A stretch of DNA of 64,000 nucleotides from Rhodobacterales bacterium (GTDB lineage: Bacteria; Pseudomonadota; Alphaproteobacteria; Rhodobacterales; Rhodobacteraceae). The first letter of the stretch is position 1; each line of letters begins with the position of its first letter. The notes below the pieces were generated by a model. The model saw only the letters and a program-made list of their open reading frames with translations, was not told the origin of the DNA and did no database searches. Both the position numbers and the translations under genes were made by a program. The DNA lies in NCBI GenBank assembly GCA_002748265.1, contig PDRY01000023.1, positions 1 through 64,000 on the forward strand. Direction: 5' to 3'. Of the stretch, positions 7,188 through 16,268 are shown piece after piece.

Positions 7188-8913
7188 CGTGGTTCTTCCT
7201 GTGGCGGAACTGCATTCGGTAAAGATCGGCATAGGGGCCGGGGCGGTCAAGGAGCTCTTCATGCGTTCCCTGATCGACGACCTTGCCGCGATCCATCACG
7301 ACAATGCTGTCGGCCCCCTGAACCGTCGAGAGCCTGTGGGCGATGACCAATGTCGTGCGTCCCTGTGCCAGGCCGTCGAGCGCCTGCTGCACCACCGCTT
7401 CGGATTTGGTGTCGAGAGCGGATGTCGCCTCGTCCAGCAGCAGCACCGGCGTGTCGCGCAGGATTGCGCGGGCGATGGCGACCCGCTGCCGCTGACCCCC
7501 CGAAAGCGCAGAGCCGCGCGGCCCGGCAGGGGCGTCCAGCCCGCCGTCCAGCCGTGGCAGGAAGTCACTGACATGGGCCGCATCGAGCGCCGCGCGCAAG
7601 GCGGGTTCCGAAACGTCACGGCCCAGAACGATATTGTCGTGAAGCGTCTCATCGAACAGTGCCGCGTCCTGGGCGACGGTTGAGATCATGTCCCGCAGGG
7701 CGTGGGGATCGAGCGCGGAAATTGCCGTGCCATCCAGCGAGATGGCGCCGCTTTTCGGATCGACCAGCCGCGTCAACAGCCTGAACAGCGTGCTCTTGCC
7801 CGCGCCCGAAGCCCCGACAAGGGCGGTCGTGGCTCCGGCCCGTGCCGTGAAGCTGACGCCGCGCAGCACATCGTGCTCCCCGTAGCTGAGGTGAACGTCA
7901 TCGAAGCGGATCTCGGGTGCGGCTTTGGGCGGTGCGGCGGGGGCCGCCGGACGGGTGAGCGCAGGGGGCTCGTCGAACAGGGCCTTGATCCGTTCAATCG
8001 ACGCGGCGGCGGTCTGCCATTGGCCGGAGAGGTTGCCTAGGCGCCGCAACGGCTCGAACGCGAGCGCCATGGCGGTGAAGAAGGACATGAACTGCCCGAC
8101 CGTCTTTTCGCCGGCGATGATTTCTCCTCCGCCGTAGATCAGCACGCCCAGAAAGCCGACGCCGGTCATGATGTCGATCAGGCCGGGGATGGCGGCCTGA
8201 CCGATGGCGGTGTGGACCTCTGCTTTCACGCGTTGACCCGAGATCGCGTCGAACCGGGCGACCTGGTGGTCTTCGAGCCGGTTGAGCTTCACCGCGTCGA
8301 TCCCGTGGAACACCTCGTCCAGCCGGGTCGAAATCCGGGCCGACAGATCCCGCGCCTTGCGTGACTGGCGCCGCACATAGCCCTGCACGAGCAATGAGGG
8401 AGCGACCAGCACCGGGATGCCGATCAGCGCGACCAGCGTCCAAGCCCAGTCGACCGACAGCGCGACGCCAAAGAGCCAGATCACAGCCACCGCATCGCGG
8501 CCGATGCCTTGGGCGAAAGTGCCCCAGACGGTGTTGATGGCCAGCACATCGCCCTGCACCCGCTCGATCAGCTGTCCGGGCGGGTGTGTCTGGTGGAAGC
8601 GGCCGCTCAGGCTCATCAGGTGACGCAGCAGGTCAGAGCGGATCTCGGCGCCGGTGCGGCTCTTGATCCGGGTGAGCGCGATCTTCTGCCCCATGGAGGA
8701 CACCGCCCGGACGAAGAAGATCCCCAGGATCGCAAGCCCGACCCACCAGACGGCGGACTGGTTCCCACCGACGAAGATGTCGTCGAACATCGGCCGCATC
8801 ATGTAGCTGAGCACGCCCATCATGGAGCCTTCGATGGCCATGAGTAGCATGGCAATCGCCAGCCCGCCCGTATGGCGGCGCAGGTAACGGGACCAGAGCC
8901 ACCGCGCCAGCAT
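7180..8913 (-). CDS. MsbA-like ABC exporter (fused permease and ATPase)
   Basis: In this 577-residue half-transporter, residues 1-320 contain about six membrane helices with the LARWLWSRYLRRHTG start. Residues 340-577 are the nucleotide-binding domain with Walker A GASGAGKST, signature LSGGQRQR and Walker B VLLLDEATSALD. It should homodimerise in the inner membrane and export a lipid, peptide or drug; the substrate is not evident. The gene starts inside the stop of the upstream phosphatase gene (ATGA overlap) and overlaps ygfZ downstream, so the three form one operon. Confidence 0.92.
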   Translation of the reverse strand: MLARWLWSRYLRRHTGGLAIAMLLMAIEGSMMGVLSYMMRPMFDDIFVGGNQSAVWWVGLAILGIFFVRAVSSMGQKIALTRIKSRTGAEIRSDLLRHLMSLSGRFHQTHPPGQLIERVQGDVLAINTVWGTFAQGIGRDAVAVIWLFGVALSVDWAWTLVALIGIPVLVAPSLLVQGYVRRQSRKARDLSARISTRLDEVFHGIDAVKLNRLEDHQVARFDAISGQRVKAEVHTAIGQAAIPGLIDIMTGVGFLGVLIYGGGEIIAGEKTVGQFMSFFTAMALAFEPLRRLGNLSGQWQTAAASIERIKALFDEPPALTRPAAPAAPPKAAPEIRFDDVHLSYGEHDVLRGVSFTARAGATTALVGASGAGKSTLFRLLTRLVDPKSGAISLDGTAISALDPHALRDMISTVAQDAALFDETLHDNIVLGRDVSEPALRAALDAAHVSDFLPRLDGGLDAPAGPRGSALSGGQRQRVAIARAILRDTPVLLLDEATSALDTKSEAVVQQALDGLAQGRTTLVIAHRLSTVQGADSIVVMDRGKVVDQGTHEELLDRPGPYADLYRMQFRHRKNHDD

Positions 8914-9587
8914 CAGGTGCGGCTTTCCGCGAAGTGGCGGGTCAGTTCTTCGGGATCATAGCGGGTGGCGAGCCACGTCTCGAAATCCATCTCCGGCTCA
9001 TGAGGTTCGAATTGGTCAAGAAGCGCGTCGAGTATGCCCGTCTTGGACGATTTGATGTGGAGAAATCTAAAGGACAGATGTTTTCGGGCTTCCGTCAAGG
9101 GACGCTTTTCGATCGCCAGCAGGTAGATGGCAGAGGCCAGACCCGCGCGATCTGCGCCCGATTTGCAGTGCATCAGAAAGGGTTTCTCTATGCTGCGAAA
9201 AAGCGCGATCAGCTTTTGCAGTTCTTCGCGTTCGGGCGCCCGCCGGGCGTTCAGGGACACCGACACCATCGTCAGCCCAAGCTCTGCGCAGCTCTCTTTC
9301 TCAAAGAGATGGTGTGCCCAGCGGCCTTCGCCGCGCAGGTTGAGGATCGTCTTGATCCCGCGTGCCTTCGCGCGGCGCAACCGGGTGTGGGTTGGGTGGT
9401 TGGAGCGGTAAACTCCCGGAGCGACCTCTGCGAAATTCGTCCAGGTCCGGCGCAGGATCGCGTGGTCGAACAGCTCGTAATGGAGGCGCGAGCGCCAGCG
9501 TTCTCGCGGCGTCGAGATATCGCGCCCGAAAGAGCGGCGGAACCGGCGTTCGCGGTCCTGGAGGGCTTGGATGGCGGATCGGAACAT
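8913..9587 (-). CDS. Protein tyrosine/dual-specificity phosphatase-like protein
   Basis: The 224-residue protein contains the cysteine-phosphatase loop HCKSGADR (His140-Cys141...Arg147), preceded by VYRSNHPTHTRL and TILNLRGEG, as in bacterial DSP/PTP-like enzymes. The basic N-terminus (DRERRFRRSFGRD) has no clear signal sequence, so it is probably cytoplasmic. It is the first gene of the phosphatase-ABC exporter-ygfZ operon. Substrate could be a phosphoprotein, phosphoinositide or lipid phosphate; the link with an MsbA-like exporter makes a lipid-related role worth considering but unproven. Confidence 0.82.
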   Translation of the reverse strand: MFRSAIQALQDRERRFRRSFGRDISTPRERWRSRLHYELFDHAILRRTWTNFAEVAPGVYRSNHPTHTRLRRAKARGIKTILNLRGEGRWAHHLFEKESCAELGLTMVSVSLNARRAPEREELQKLIALFRSIEKPFLMHCKSGADRAGLASAIYLLAIEKRPLTEARKHLSFRFLHIKSSKTGILDALLDQFEPHEPEMDFETWLATRYDPEELTRHFAESRT

Positions 9588-9714
9588 GGCGCTTCGGTCG
9601 TGACTATCGGGCCGATGTAGCTTCGCACTGCGCCCCGCACAAGACCAGCCCCATTGACGCGGCGTGGCTTCTGCCTAATCTCGCGCCGGAATTCCATTGA
9701 AAGGACGCTCCCCC

Positions 9715-10896
9715 ATGCCCCTCGCTCACGGCCGCGAATATCTCGCCATTCCGGGCCCTTCCGTCATGCCCGAGGCCGTTTTGCGCGCGATGCACCGCTC
9801 TGCTCCGAACATCTATGAGGGCGAGCTGGTGGAGATGACGGCCGGGTTGATCCCTGACCTCAAGTCCTTTGTTGGCACCGAAGGCCATGTCGCCATCTAC
9901 ATCGCCAACGGCCATGGCACATGGGAAGCGGCGCTGAGCAATGTGCTCAGTCGGGGTGACAAGGTTCTGGTCGCGGCCACGGGGCTTTTCGCAAAGGGTT
10001 GGGCCGAGATGGCTGCGGGCCTGGGCATCGAGGTCGAGCTGATGGATTTCGGCACCGACACCGTGATTGATCCGGACCGCGTGGCGCAGCGCCTGCGGGA
10101 TGATCCAGATCACAGCCTGCGTGCGGTGCTGGCGGTGCATACCGACACATCCAGTTCCCTGCGCTCAGACATGGGGGCCTTGGGGGCGGCGATCCGGGAT
10201 ACCGGCCATCCGGCGCTGTTCATGGTCGATTGCATTGCATCGCTGGGCTGCGATGTTGTGGAAATGGATGCCTGGCAGGCGGATGTGCTGATCTCGGCCA
10301 GCCAAAAGGGACTGATGGTGCCGCCGGGGCTGGGCTTTGTGTGGTTCAACGACAGGGCCGACAGCGCACGTGATCGCGCCGATCTGGCGTCGCATTATTG
10401 GGACTGGCGCCCGCGCGCCAATGCCACGCAACTTTGGCAGTATTTCGATGGCACGGCGCCGACGCACCATCTCTATGGGTTGCGGGCCGCGCTCGATCTG
10501 ATCGCGGCAGAGGGCCGCGCGGCGATCTGGCACCGGCATGAAGTCCTGGCGCGGACGGTCTGGTCGGCGGCAGAGGCTTGGGGGGCGGGCGGAGCGCTGC
10601 GGCTCAATGTGGCGGAGCCTGCGCATCGGTCCCATGCGGTGACGACGCTGCATCTTCCGGGCGGCGGCGCCTCGCGTCTGCGGGAGTGGTGCGCGAGCCA
10701 TGCCGGGGTGACGTTGGGCATCGGTCTGGGGTTCGAGCCTGCGGACGACACTTTCCGCATCGGTCATATGGGCCATGTGAACGCCCACATGGTGCTGGGC
10801 GTTCTGGCTGTGATCGAAGCGGGGCTGATCGCCTGCGATATCCCTCACGGGGGCGGCGCGCTCACCGCGGCGGCGCAGGTGGTGGCGTCAGCGTGA
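9715..10896 (+). CDS. Class V PLP aminotransferase (serine/alanine-glyoxylate type)
   Basis: The 393-residue protein has a fold-type I class V layout. It starts MPLAHGREYLAIPGPS, contains the FMVDCIASLGCD cofactor-binding region and has the SASQKGLMVPPG motif where Lys198 should bind PLP. Such enzymes transfer amino groups from serine or alanine to glyoxylate or act on related 2-oxo acids. ATG 9715 was chosen because AAAGGA lies 9 bases upstream and it aligns with the family start; an in-frame ATG at 9697 overlaps that site. It converges with the next aminotransferase gene, overlapping it by 9 bases. Confidence 0.87.
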   Translation: MPLAHGREYLAIPGPSVMPEAVLRAMHRSAPNIYEGELVEMTAGLIPDLKSFVGTEGHVAIYIANGHGTWEAALSNVLSRGDKVLVAATGLFAKGWAEMAAGLGIEVELMDFGTDTVIDPDRVAQRLRDDPDHSLRAVLAVHTDTSSSLRSDMGALGAAIRDTGHPALFMVDCIASLGCDVVEMDAWQADVLISASQKGLMVPPGLGFVWFNDRADSARDRADLASHYWDWRPRANATQLWQYFDGTAPTHHLYGLRAALDLIAAEGRAAIWHRHEVLARTVWSAAEAWGAGGALRLNVAEPAHRSHAVTTLHLPGGGASRLREWCASHAGVTLGIGLGFEPADDTFRIGHMGHVNAHMVLGVLAVIEAGLIACDIPHGGGALTAAAQVVASA

Positions 10897-12000
10897 TCGC
10901 GCGGCGGCAAGCGCCTCGGGCAGGGCGGCGGCAAAGCGGTCCAGCTCTGTGTCCGGGCCGCAGCTGACACGGATGCAGCGGTCTTGCGGGGCCAGGCCCG
11001 GCATTCGCACAAAGTTGTCCCGCTCCGTCAGCTCCGCCAAGACGGCGCGGGCGAAATCGCCATCCGCGCCGCAATCGATGGCCACGAAATTGGTCGCCGA
11101 AGGCAGCGCGGAGAGCCCGTTCTCATCCGCGATCCCGGCGATCCGCTGCCGCGCCCGGTCGATCTTGGCCAGCGTGTCCGCTAGATGGCTCTGGTCGCGC
11201 AGTGCGGCGAGCGCGGCGGCCTGTCCCAGACGGTTCACCCCGAAATGGTTGCCGATCCGGCCAAAGGCTGCGATCAGATCCGCCGAGCCGATGGCATAGC
11301 CCATCCGCATCCCCGCGAGCCCGTAGGCCTTTGAAAAAGTGCGAAACCGGATGACGCGCGGGTCTTCGGGCGCCATCAGCGGCGCGGTCCCTTCAGGGGC
11401 CATCTCGATATAGGCTTCATCGAGCACAAGCAGGGCGCCCTCGGGCAGGGCCTCGATCAGCCGTTGCACCGTGGCGCCGTCATGCCAACTGGCCATCGGG
11501 TTGTCGGGGTTCGACAGGTAGACGAGCTTCGCCCCGACCTCATGGGCCTTCGCGGCAAGCGCCTCGGGGTCTTCGTGATCGCCCTTGAACGGTACCGTGT
11601 GCAGCGTGCCGCCGTAGCCCCGGACGTGGTAGGCAAAGGTCGGGTAGGACCCAGCAGAGGCCACGACGCTTACGCCCGGCTCCACCGTCATTCGCACGAG
11701 ATTGCCCAAGAGCCCGTCGATGCCTTCTCCGATGATGACATGGGCGGGGTTTACGCCCAGATGTCCGGCGACGGCATGGCGCAGATCGTGGCTGCCTGCA
11801 TCGCCGTATTTCCACACGTCGGGCGCCCCGTCCCGGATCGCCTCCAAGACCTTGGGCGACGGGCCAAAGCCGTTTTCATTCGCGCCCAGCCGTGCGGCAA
11901 ACACCCGCCCCCGGTCCCGCTCCTGCGTCTCGGGGCCGACAAAAGGCACGGTGGCGGGCAGGGCGGCGACAAGCGGGGTGAGGCGGGGATCGTTGGTCAT
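10888..12000 (-). CDS. HisC-like PLP aminotransferase (class I/II)
   Basis: The protein (370 residues from ATG 12000) has the histidinol-phosphate aminotransferase family layout. LGANENGFGPSP near the N-terminus, YLSNPDNP, VLDEAYIEM and the PLP-lysine motif FSKAYGLAGMRMGY are all present. Family members act on histidinol phosphate or aromatic amino acids; without other his genes nearby the substrate is unclear. A start at 12006 (MAMTND) is also possible. Neither start has a strong ribosome-binding site. The 3' end overlaps the convergent class V aminotransferase by 9 bases. Confidence 0.85.
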   Translation of the reverse strand: MTNDPRLTPLVAALPATVPFVGPETQERDRGRVFAARLGANENGFGPSPKVLEAIRDGAPDVWKYGDAGSHDLRHAVAGHLGVNPAHVIIGEGIDGLLGNLVRMTVEPGVSVVASAGSYPTFAYHVRGYGGTLHTVPFKGDHEDPEALAAKAHEVGAKLVYLSNPDNPMASWHDGATVQRLIEALPEGALLVLDEAYIEMAPEGTAPLMAPEDPRVIRFRTFSKAYGLAGMRMGYAIGSADLIAAFGRIGNHFGVNRLGQAAALAALRDQSHLADTLAKIDRARQRIAGIADENGLSALPSATNFVAIDCGADGDFARAVLAELTERDNFVRMPGLAPQDRCIRVSCGPDTELDRFAAALPEALAAARSR

Positions 12001-12131
12001 GGCCATGGGGTAGCTTGCGTCGCGCTGTCGCACAAGCACTTGCCCCAGGGGGCGTGGGCGCATCTCTGATCTGGAGTTTGCCCTCGGGGCGGGGCGCATC
12101 ACGCCCGGCTGAGCGCTCGGAAAGCGCAAAG

Positions 12132-12160
12132 AAAAAGGGCGCGCCCGATGAGCGCGCCCC
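12132..12160 (-). terminator. Intrinsic terminator of the 5'-nucleotidase gene
   Basis: On the minus strand GGGCGCGC (12159-12152) pairs with GCGCGCCC (12144-12137) around a 7-base loop and is followed by a run of five T. It lies about 20 bases beyond the nucleotidase stop. Confidence 0.85.
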
Positions 12161-12177
12161 TCAAGGGTTTCAACCGA

Positions 12178-13740
12178 TTATTCGGCGGCTTTGTTGGTGA
12201 TCCGCGCATCCGTGTAGGGTGCGTAGGGCGCGTGATCGGCCAGGTACTCGGCGGTCACATCGGCCAGGTCGGGACCGAAATCGTAGACGTTCTGGGCATT
12301 CTCGAACATCGCGTAGCCGTCGCCGCCGTTGCGCACGTAGTTGTTGGACACCACGCCGTAGAGTTTGGCTTCGTCCAGCGGGGTGTCTCCGATCATCACG
12401 TCGGACACGCGCGCACCGGGCTCGGCGTTCGGGTCGAAGGCGAAGCTCATGCCCGAGACCTGCGGGAAGCGGCCCGCGCCTTCTTCGACCTGGCTCACGC
12501 CGTTCTCAAGCGCCGCCAGCACCACGTCGCCGGTGACAAAGAAGGTCGACAGCGTGTTCTGGAACGGCAGCACCGTCAGCACTTCGCCCATGGTCACATC
12601 GCCCGCGTCGATCGAGGCGCGGATGCCGCCGCCGTTCTGGATGGCGATCTCGATCCCCTGATCCTTGACGCGCTCCAGCATGGCGTCGGCGATCAGCACG
12701 CCCATTTCGCAAACCTGAGCCCGGCAGAACGCGCGGTCTCCGCCGATCGGCTGATCGGTCACGGCGACCACCTTGTTGCGAATTTCGTCCAGCGGCTTGG
12801 CCAGCTCCGCGATCCGCTGCACCGTGCCGGGGTGTTCTTGCACGGAGGCGTCCATGATGATCGGCTGACCGGAGGTCTCCACGATCTCGCCATCATCGTT
12901 GAAGGTGATGTTCAGCTCGCCCAAGAATTTGCCATAGGCATAGGCCGACAGGATCGCCGTGCCATTGACCATGGTCGGGTAGGGGCCTTCGGCGCCGTCC
13001 ATATCGCCCAGCAGGGTGTTGGAGTGGCCGCCAACGATCACGTCAACGCCGGTGGTGTTTTCGGCAACATGCTGATCGACACCGTAGCCGGAGTGGCTGA
13101 GCACGATGATCTTGTTCACGCCCTCTTCGGTCAACTTGTCGACCTCGCCCTGCACCGCGTTCACCGGATCGGTGAAGGTGATGTTCTTGCCCGGGCTGGC
13201 CAGCTCATCGGTGTCTTGCGGGGTCAGGCCGATCAGGCCCAGCTTTTCGCCGCCGCGCTCAATGATCGTGCTCTTCATGATCGCGTCATGGATCAGGGGC
13301 TCGGCCGAGGTGTCGGCGTTGGACATCAGCACCGGGAAATCCACGGTGTCGACAAAGCCGCGCAGCACTTCGGGGCCGTCGTCGAATTCGTGGTTGCCCA
13401 CGGTCATCGCGTCATAGCCCAGCTTGTTCATGAACTCGGCGGCCATGGCGCCCTTGTAATAGGTGTAGAACAGCGTGCCCTGGAACTGGTCGCCGCCATC
13501 GAACAGCACCACGTTGTTGGACCGCTGGCGGGCCTCTTCAACGGCGGTGATCAGCCGTGCGGTGCCGCCAAAGCACTTGCCTTCGGCATTGTCTTCGGCA
13601 GAGCAGCCGCTGTCATATTTGCTGATGGGCTCGAACCGGGCATGGAAATCATTGGTGTGCAGGATGGTCAGGCTGTAATCGGCCATGGCCGTGCCTGCGG
13701 ACAGCGCCAGCACGCTGGATGCAAGAAGACGTGTGAACAT
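12178..13740 (-). CDS. Periplasmic 5'-nucleotidase/metallophosphatase (UshA family)
   Basis: The 520-residue exported enzyme starts with a signal peptide ending near AGTAMA. The N-terminal metallophosphoesterase domain shows ILHTNDFHAR, GGDQFQGT, GNHEFD and GGHSN metal-ligand motifs. The C-terminal 5'-nucleotidase domain shows IAIQNGGGIRASI and NNYVRNGGDGY. It hydrolyses nucleotides in the periplasm to supply nucleosides and phosphate. Length is typical. It is monocistronic, with its own terminator, and is divergent from the DUF952-pyrD pair. Confidence 0.93.
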   Translation of the reverse strand: MFTRLLASSVLALSAGTAMADYSLTILHTNDFHARFEPISKYDSGCSAEDNAEGKCFGGTARLITAVEEARQRSNNVVLFDGGDQFQGTLFYTYYKGAMAAEFMNKLGYDAMTVGNHEFDDGPEVLRGFVDTVDFPVLMSNADTSAEPLIHDAIMKSTIIERGGEKLGLIGLTPQDTDELASPGKNITFTDPVNAVQGEVDKLTEEGVNKIIVLSHSGYGVDQHVAENTTGVDVIVGGHSNTLLGDMDGAEGPYPTMVNGTAILSAYAYGKFLGELNITFNDDGEIVETSGQPIIMDASVQEHPGTVQRIAELAKPLDEIRNKVVAVTDQPIGGDRAFCRAQVCEMGVLIADAMLERVKDQGIEIAIQNGGGIRASIDAGDVTMGEVLTVLPFQNTLSTFFVTGDVVLAALENGVSQVEEGAGRFPQVSGMSFAFDPNAEPGARVSDVMIGDTPLDEAKLYGVVSNNYVRNGGDGYAMFENAQNVYDFGPDLADVTAEYLADHAPYAPYTDARITNKAAE

Positions 13741-13880
13741 GAGAGTTCCCCCAAGGATTGATATTCTGGACCGGTTGGGATCGGCTCCGGCCCCGGTGCC
13801 ACTCTGGCATGGCCTGCCACAGGGACAAAACAGTTTCGTGACTGCTTGACGTCGCAGGCGCTGAGCGGCAGAGCTTTGCC

Positions 13881-14213
13881 ATGCTGATTTTCAAGATTTT
13901 CCGTGCCCCGGAATGGGCCGATCTTCAGGCCGACGGCACGACCGCCGGAGCGCCGGTCGATCTGGCCGACGGGTTCATCCATTTCTCCACCGCCGATCAG
14001 GTGCAGGAGACCGCCGCGAAGCATTTCGCAGGGGAAACCGATCTGGTTCTCGCTGCGATCGAGGCCGACGGGCTTGACGCGCTCAAATGGGAGCCGTCGC
14101 GGGGAGGTGCGCTCTTCCCCCACCTTTACCGCGGGCTTGATGCGCGCGACATTGCCTGGCATCGGCCCCTGCCGTTTGAAAACGGCGCCCACGTCTTTCC
14201 GGAGCTGTCATGA
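13881..14213 (+). CDS. DUF952 family protein
   Basis: The 110-residue protein starts [15 protein letters not shown] and has [19 protein letters not shown] and [13 protein letters not shown], the conserved features of DUF952. The biochemical role is unknown. The last 4 bases overlap the pyrD start (ATGA), so it is translationally coupled to pyrimidine biosynthesis, an arrangement common in Rhodobacterales. Confidence 0.88.
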   Translation: MLIFKIFRAPEWADLQADGTTAGAPVDLADGFIHFSTADQVQETAAKHFAGETDLVLAAIEADGLDALKWEPSRGGALFPHLYRGLDARDIAWHRPLPFENGAHVFPELS

Positions 14214-15262
14214 AACCCGACCGTATCGCCACGCGGCTGCTGCGCAGCCTTGATCCCGAAACCGCCCATGGCCTGGCGCTCAAGGCGTTGCAGGCGGGGC
14301 TTGGGCCGCGTGGCGGGGCGGTCACGTCGGATCGGTTGCGCACGCAGGTGGCCGGGCTGGATCTGCCCAACCCGCTTGGGCTTGCGGCTGGGTTCGACAA
14401 GAATGCGATGGCAATTGCGCCTCTTGCCCGTTCCGGTTTCGGCTTCATCGAAGTCGGCGCGATCACGCCGCGCCCGCAGCCGGGCAACCCGCGCCCGCGC
14501 CTGTTCCGGCTGACCGAGGACAAGGCTGCGATCAACCGGTTCGGGTTCAACAATGCCGGGATGCACGCCGCCGCCGCGCGGCTGGCCCATCGCCCGAAAG
14601 GCGCCGTGGTCGGTCTGAACCTCGGGGCGAACAAGGACAGCGAAGATCGCGCCCGCGATTTCGCGCAGGTGCTGGAGACATGCGGCCCCCATATCGACTT
14701 TGCCACCGTCAACGTATCCTCGCCCAACACCGAGAACCTGCGTGATCTGCAAGGCGCCGACGCCCTGCGCGCGCTGCTGGCTGGGGTGCAGGAGGCGAAC
14801 GCCGCCCTGCCCATGGCGCGGCCCATCTTCCTCAAGATCGCGCCAGATCTGACCGCCCAAGAGCTTGAGCAGATCGCCCGAGAGGCCGAGGCCGCGCAGC
14901 TTGCCGGGATCATCGCGACGAATACGACGCTGGCGCGCGATGGCCTGAAAAGTGCAAGTGCAGGTGAAAAAGGTGGCCTTTCTGGCCAGCCATTGTTCGA
15001 AAAATCCACGCGCGTTCTGGCGCGGCTTTCGACACTGACGGCCTTGCCCCTGATCGGCGTCGGCGGGATCGCCACGGCAGAGCAAGCCTACGCCAAGATC
15101 CGCGCCGGGGCCTGCGCGCTGCAGCTCTACACGGCCCTTGCCTATTCCGGGCTCAGCCTCGCGCGGGAGATCGCCACCGGGCTCGATGCTCTGCTGGCCA
15201 AAGACGGATACACCCGGCTGGCCGATGCCGTTGGCACCGACCGCGATCGCTGGCTGGACTAG
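14210..15262 (+). CDS. pyrD: Dihydroorotate dehydrogenase (quinone), class 2
   Basis: The 350-residue class 2 enzyme oxidises dihydroorotate to orotate with FMN and passes electrons to ubiquinone at the inner membrane. The N-terminal helical part ([19 protein letters not shown]) is the membrane/quinone-interacting region. [30 protein letters not shown] with the catalytic serine, LKIAPDL and [15 protein letters not shown] are the barrel and FMN-binding motifs. It is coupled to the DUF952 gene upstream and ends 10 bases from the convergent LysR gene. Confidence 0.96.
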   Translation: MKPDRIATRLLRSLDPETAHGLALKALQAGLGPRGGAVTSDRLRTQVAGLDLPNPLGLAAGFDKNAMAIAPLARSGFGFIEVGAITPRPQPGNPRPRLFRLTEDKAAINRFGFNNAGMHAAAARLAHRPKGAVVGLNLGANKDSEDRARDFAQVLETCGPHIDFATVNVSSPNTENLRDLQGADALRALLAGVQEANAALPMARPIFLKIAPDLTAQELEQIAREAEAAQLAGIIATNTTLARDGLKSASAGEKGGLSGQPLFEKSTRVLARLSTLTALPLIGVGGIATAEQAYAKIRAGACALQLYTALAYSGLSLAREIATGLDALLAKDGYTRLADAVGTDRDRWLD

Positions 15263-15272
15263 TTCCCCAAGA

Positions 15273-16178
15273 TCATCCGCGCGGCCCGCGCACGCCTTCC
15301 TGACGGGCAAGCCGGATAAAATGCGCCATGTAGGGCAGCCGCTCATCGCCCGCGCGCATCACAGCATGCAGGCGCCGCGTCAACGCGGGGTTGCCGAGCG
15401 GGCGGGTCACCAGCCGCGCCCCGTCCAGCCCCGACCGCAGCGCCCAATCGGGCAGCACAGCGATCCCGCGTCCCGAGGCGACCAGCAGCAGGATCATCTG
15501 CGTCAGCTCGACCTGACGCAGCTCTCCTGCGGTTTCTCCGGCAGGGGTCAGGAACTGTGAGAACACGTCCAGCCGCGCCCGCTCCATCGGGTAGGTGATG
15601 ACGGTTTCGCTGCGGAAATCGGCAGGCGCCAGGGCTGTCTTCTCCGCAAGCGGGTGATCCGCCGGGAGCACCGCAAGCGGCATGTAGTCGAACAGCGGAA
15701 GGAAGCTGAGATCGGCATCCGTGCCGGGCTCCGCGGTGACGACAAGATCGACCTCCTCGCGGGTGAGCGCTGTCAGGGCGTCAAAGCCCATGCCCGGCCG
15801 AATATCCAAATCGACATCGCCCCAGGCGCGGCGCAGCTGGTCCATGACCGGCAACAGCCAGTCAAACCCGCCGTGGCTCTCCATGGCGACATGCAGCCGC
15901 CCGGCGCGCCCTTCGGTCAGGCCGGAGAATTCGGCTTGAAGCGCGGCGATCTCGGGCAGGATCCGCTCGGCGGTGCGCAGCATACGCTCCCCCGCGGCGG
16001 ACAGGCGCAGAGGCTTGGAGCGGCGCACGAACAGCGGCACACCCGCCTGGTCTTCGATCCCTTTGATCTGGTGGGACAGCGCGGATTGCGTGACATGCAG
16101 CCGGTCGGCCGCGCCCGCGACGCTGCCGGTTTCGCTGATCGCCTGGATCAGCCGCAAATGCCGTAGCTCGATATGCAT
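15273..16178 (-). CDS. LysR-family regulator, probable MetR-type
   Basis: The 301-residue protein has an N-terminal winged helix (MHIELRHLRLIQAISETGSVAGAADRLHVT region, with QSALSHQIKGIE as recognition helix) and a C-terminal periplasmic-binding-like effector domain. It is divergent from metF with about 90 bases between starts, containing a LysR-like dyad. That context and the N-terminus resembling MetR suggest control of methionine/methyl-THF genes with homocysteine as coinducer. The family is certain; MetR identity is inference. Confidence 0.85.
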   Translation of the reverse strand: MHIELRHLRLIQAISETGSVAGAADRLHVTQSALSHQIKGIEDQAGVPLFVRRSKPLRLSAAGERMLRTAERILPEIAALQAEFSGLTEGRAGRLHVAMESHGGFDWLLPVMDQLRRAWGDVDLDIRPGMGFDALTALTREEVDLVVTAEPGTDADLSFLPLFDYMPLAVLPADHPLAEKTALAPADFRSETVITYPMERARLDVFSQFLTPAGETAGELRQVELTQMILLLVASGRGIAVLPDWALRSGLDGARLVTRPLGNPALTRRLHAVMRAGDERLPYMAHFIRLARQEGVRGPRG

Positions 16179-16210
16179 TTGTTAATCCGGCTCATGTTGA
16201 AGCTGAGAAA

Positions 16211-16227
16211 CGTGAGTTTGTCTCACG
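16211..16227. promoter_or_regulatory. LysR-type dyad between the regulator and metF
   Basis: CGTGAG-TTTGT-CTCACG is a perfect 6-bp inverted repeat with a 5-base centre in the divergent spacer, about 40 bases from each start codon region. Size and placement suit a LysR-family operator. It is not a match to the enteric MetR box TGAA-N5-TTCA. Confidence 0.55.
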
Positions 16228-16268
16228 GACGCGACTCGACTACAAGTGCCAAGATCAAGGAGAGCCCC

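Noticed and set aside
12148-13761. 537-codon plus-strand open frame opposite the 5'-nucleotidase gene
   Set aside because: Composition is His/Gly/Val-rich without recognisable domains; the minus-strand gene has signal peptide and all metallophosphatase motifs.
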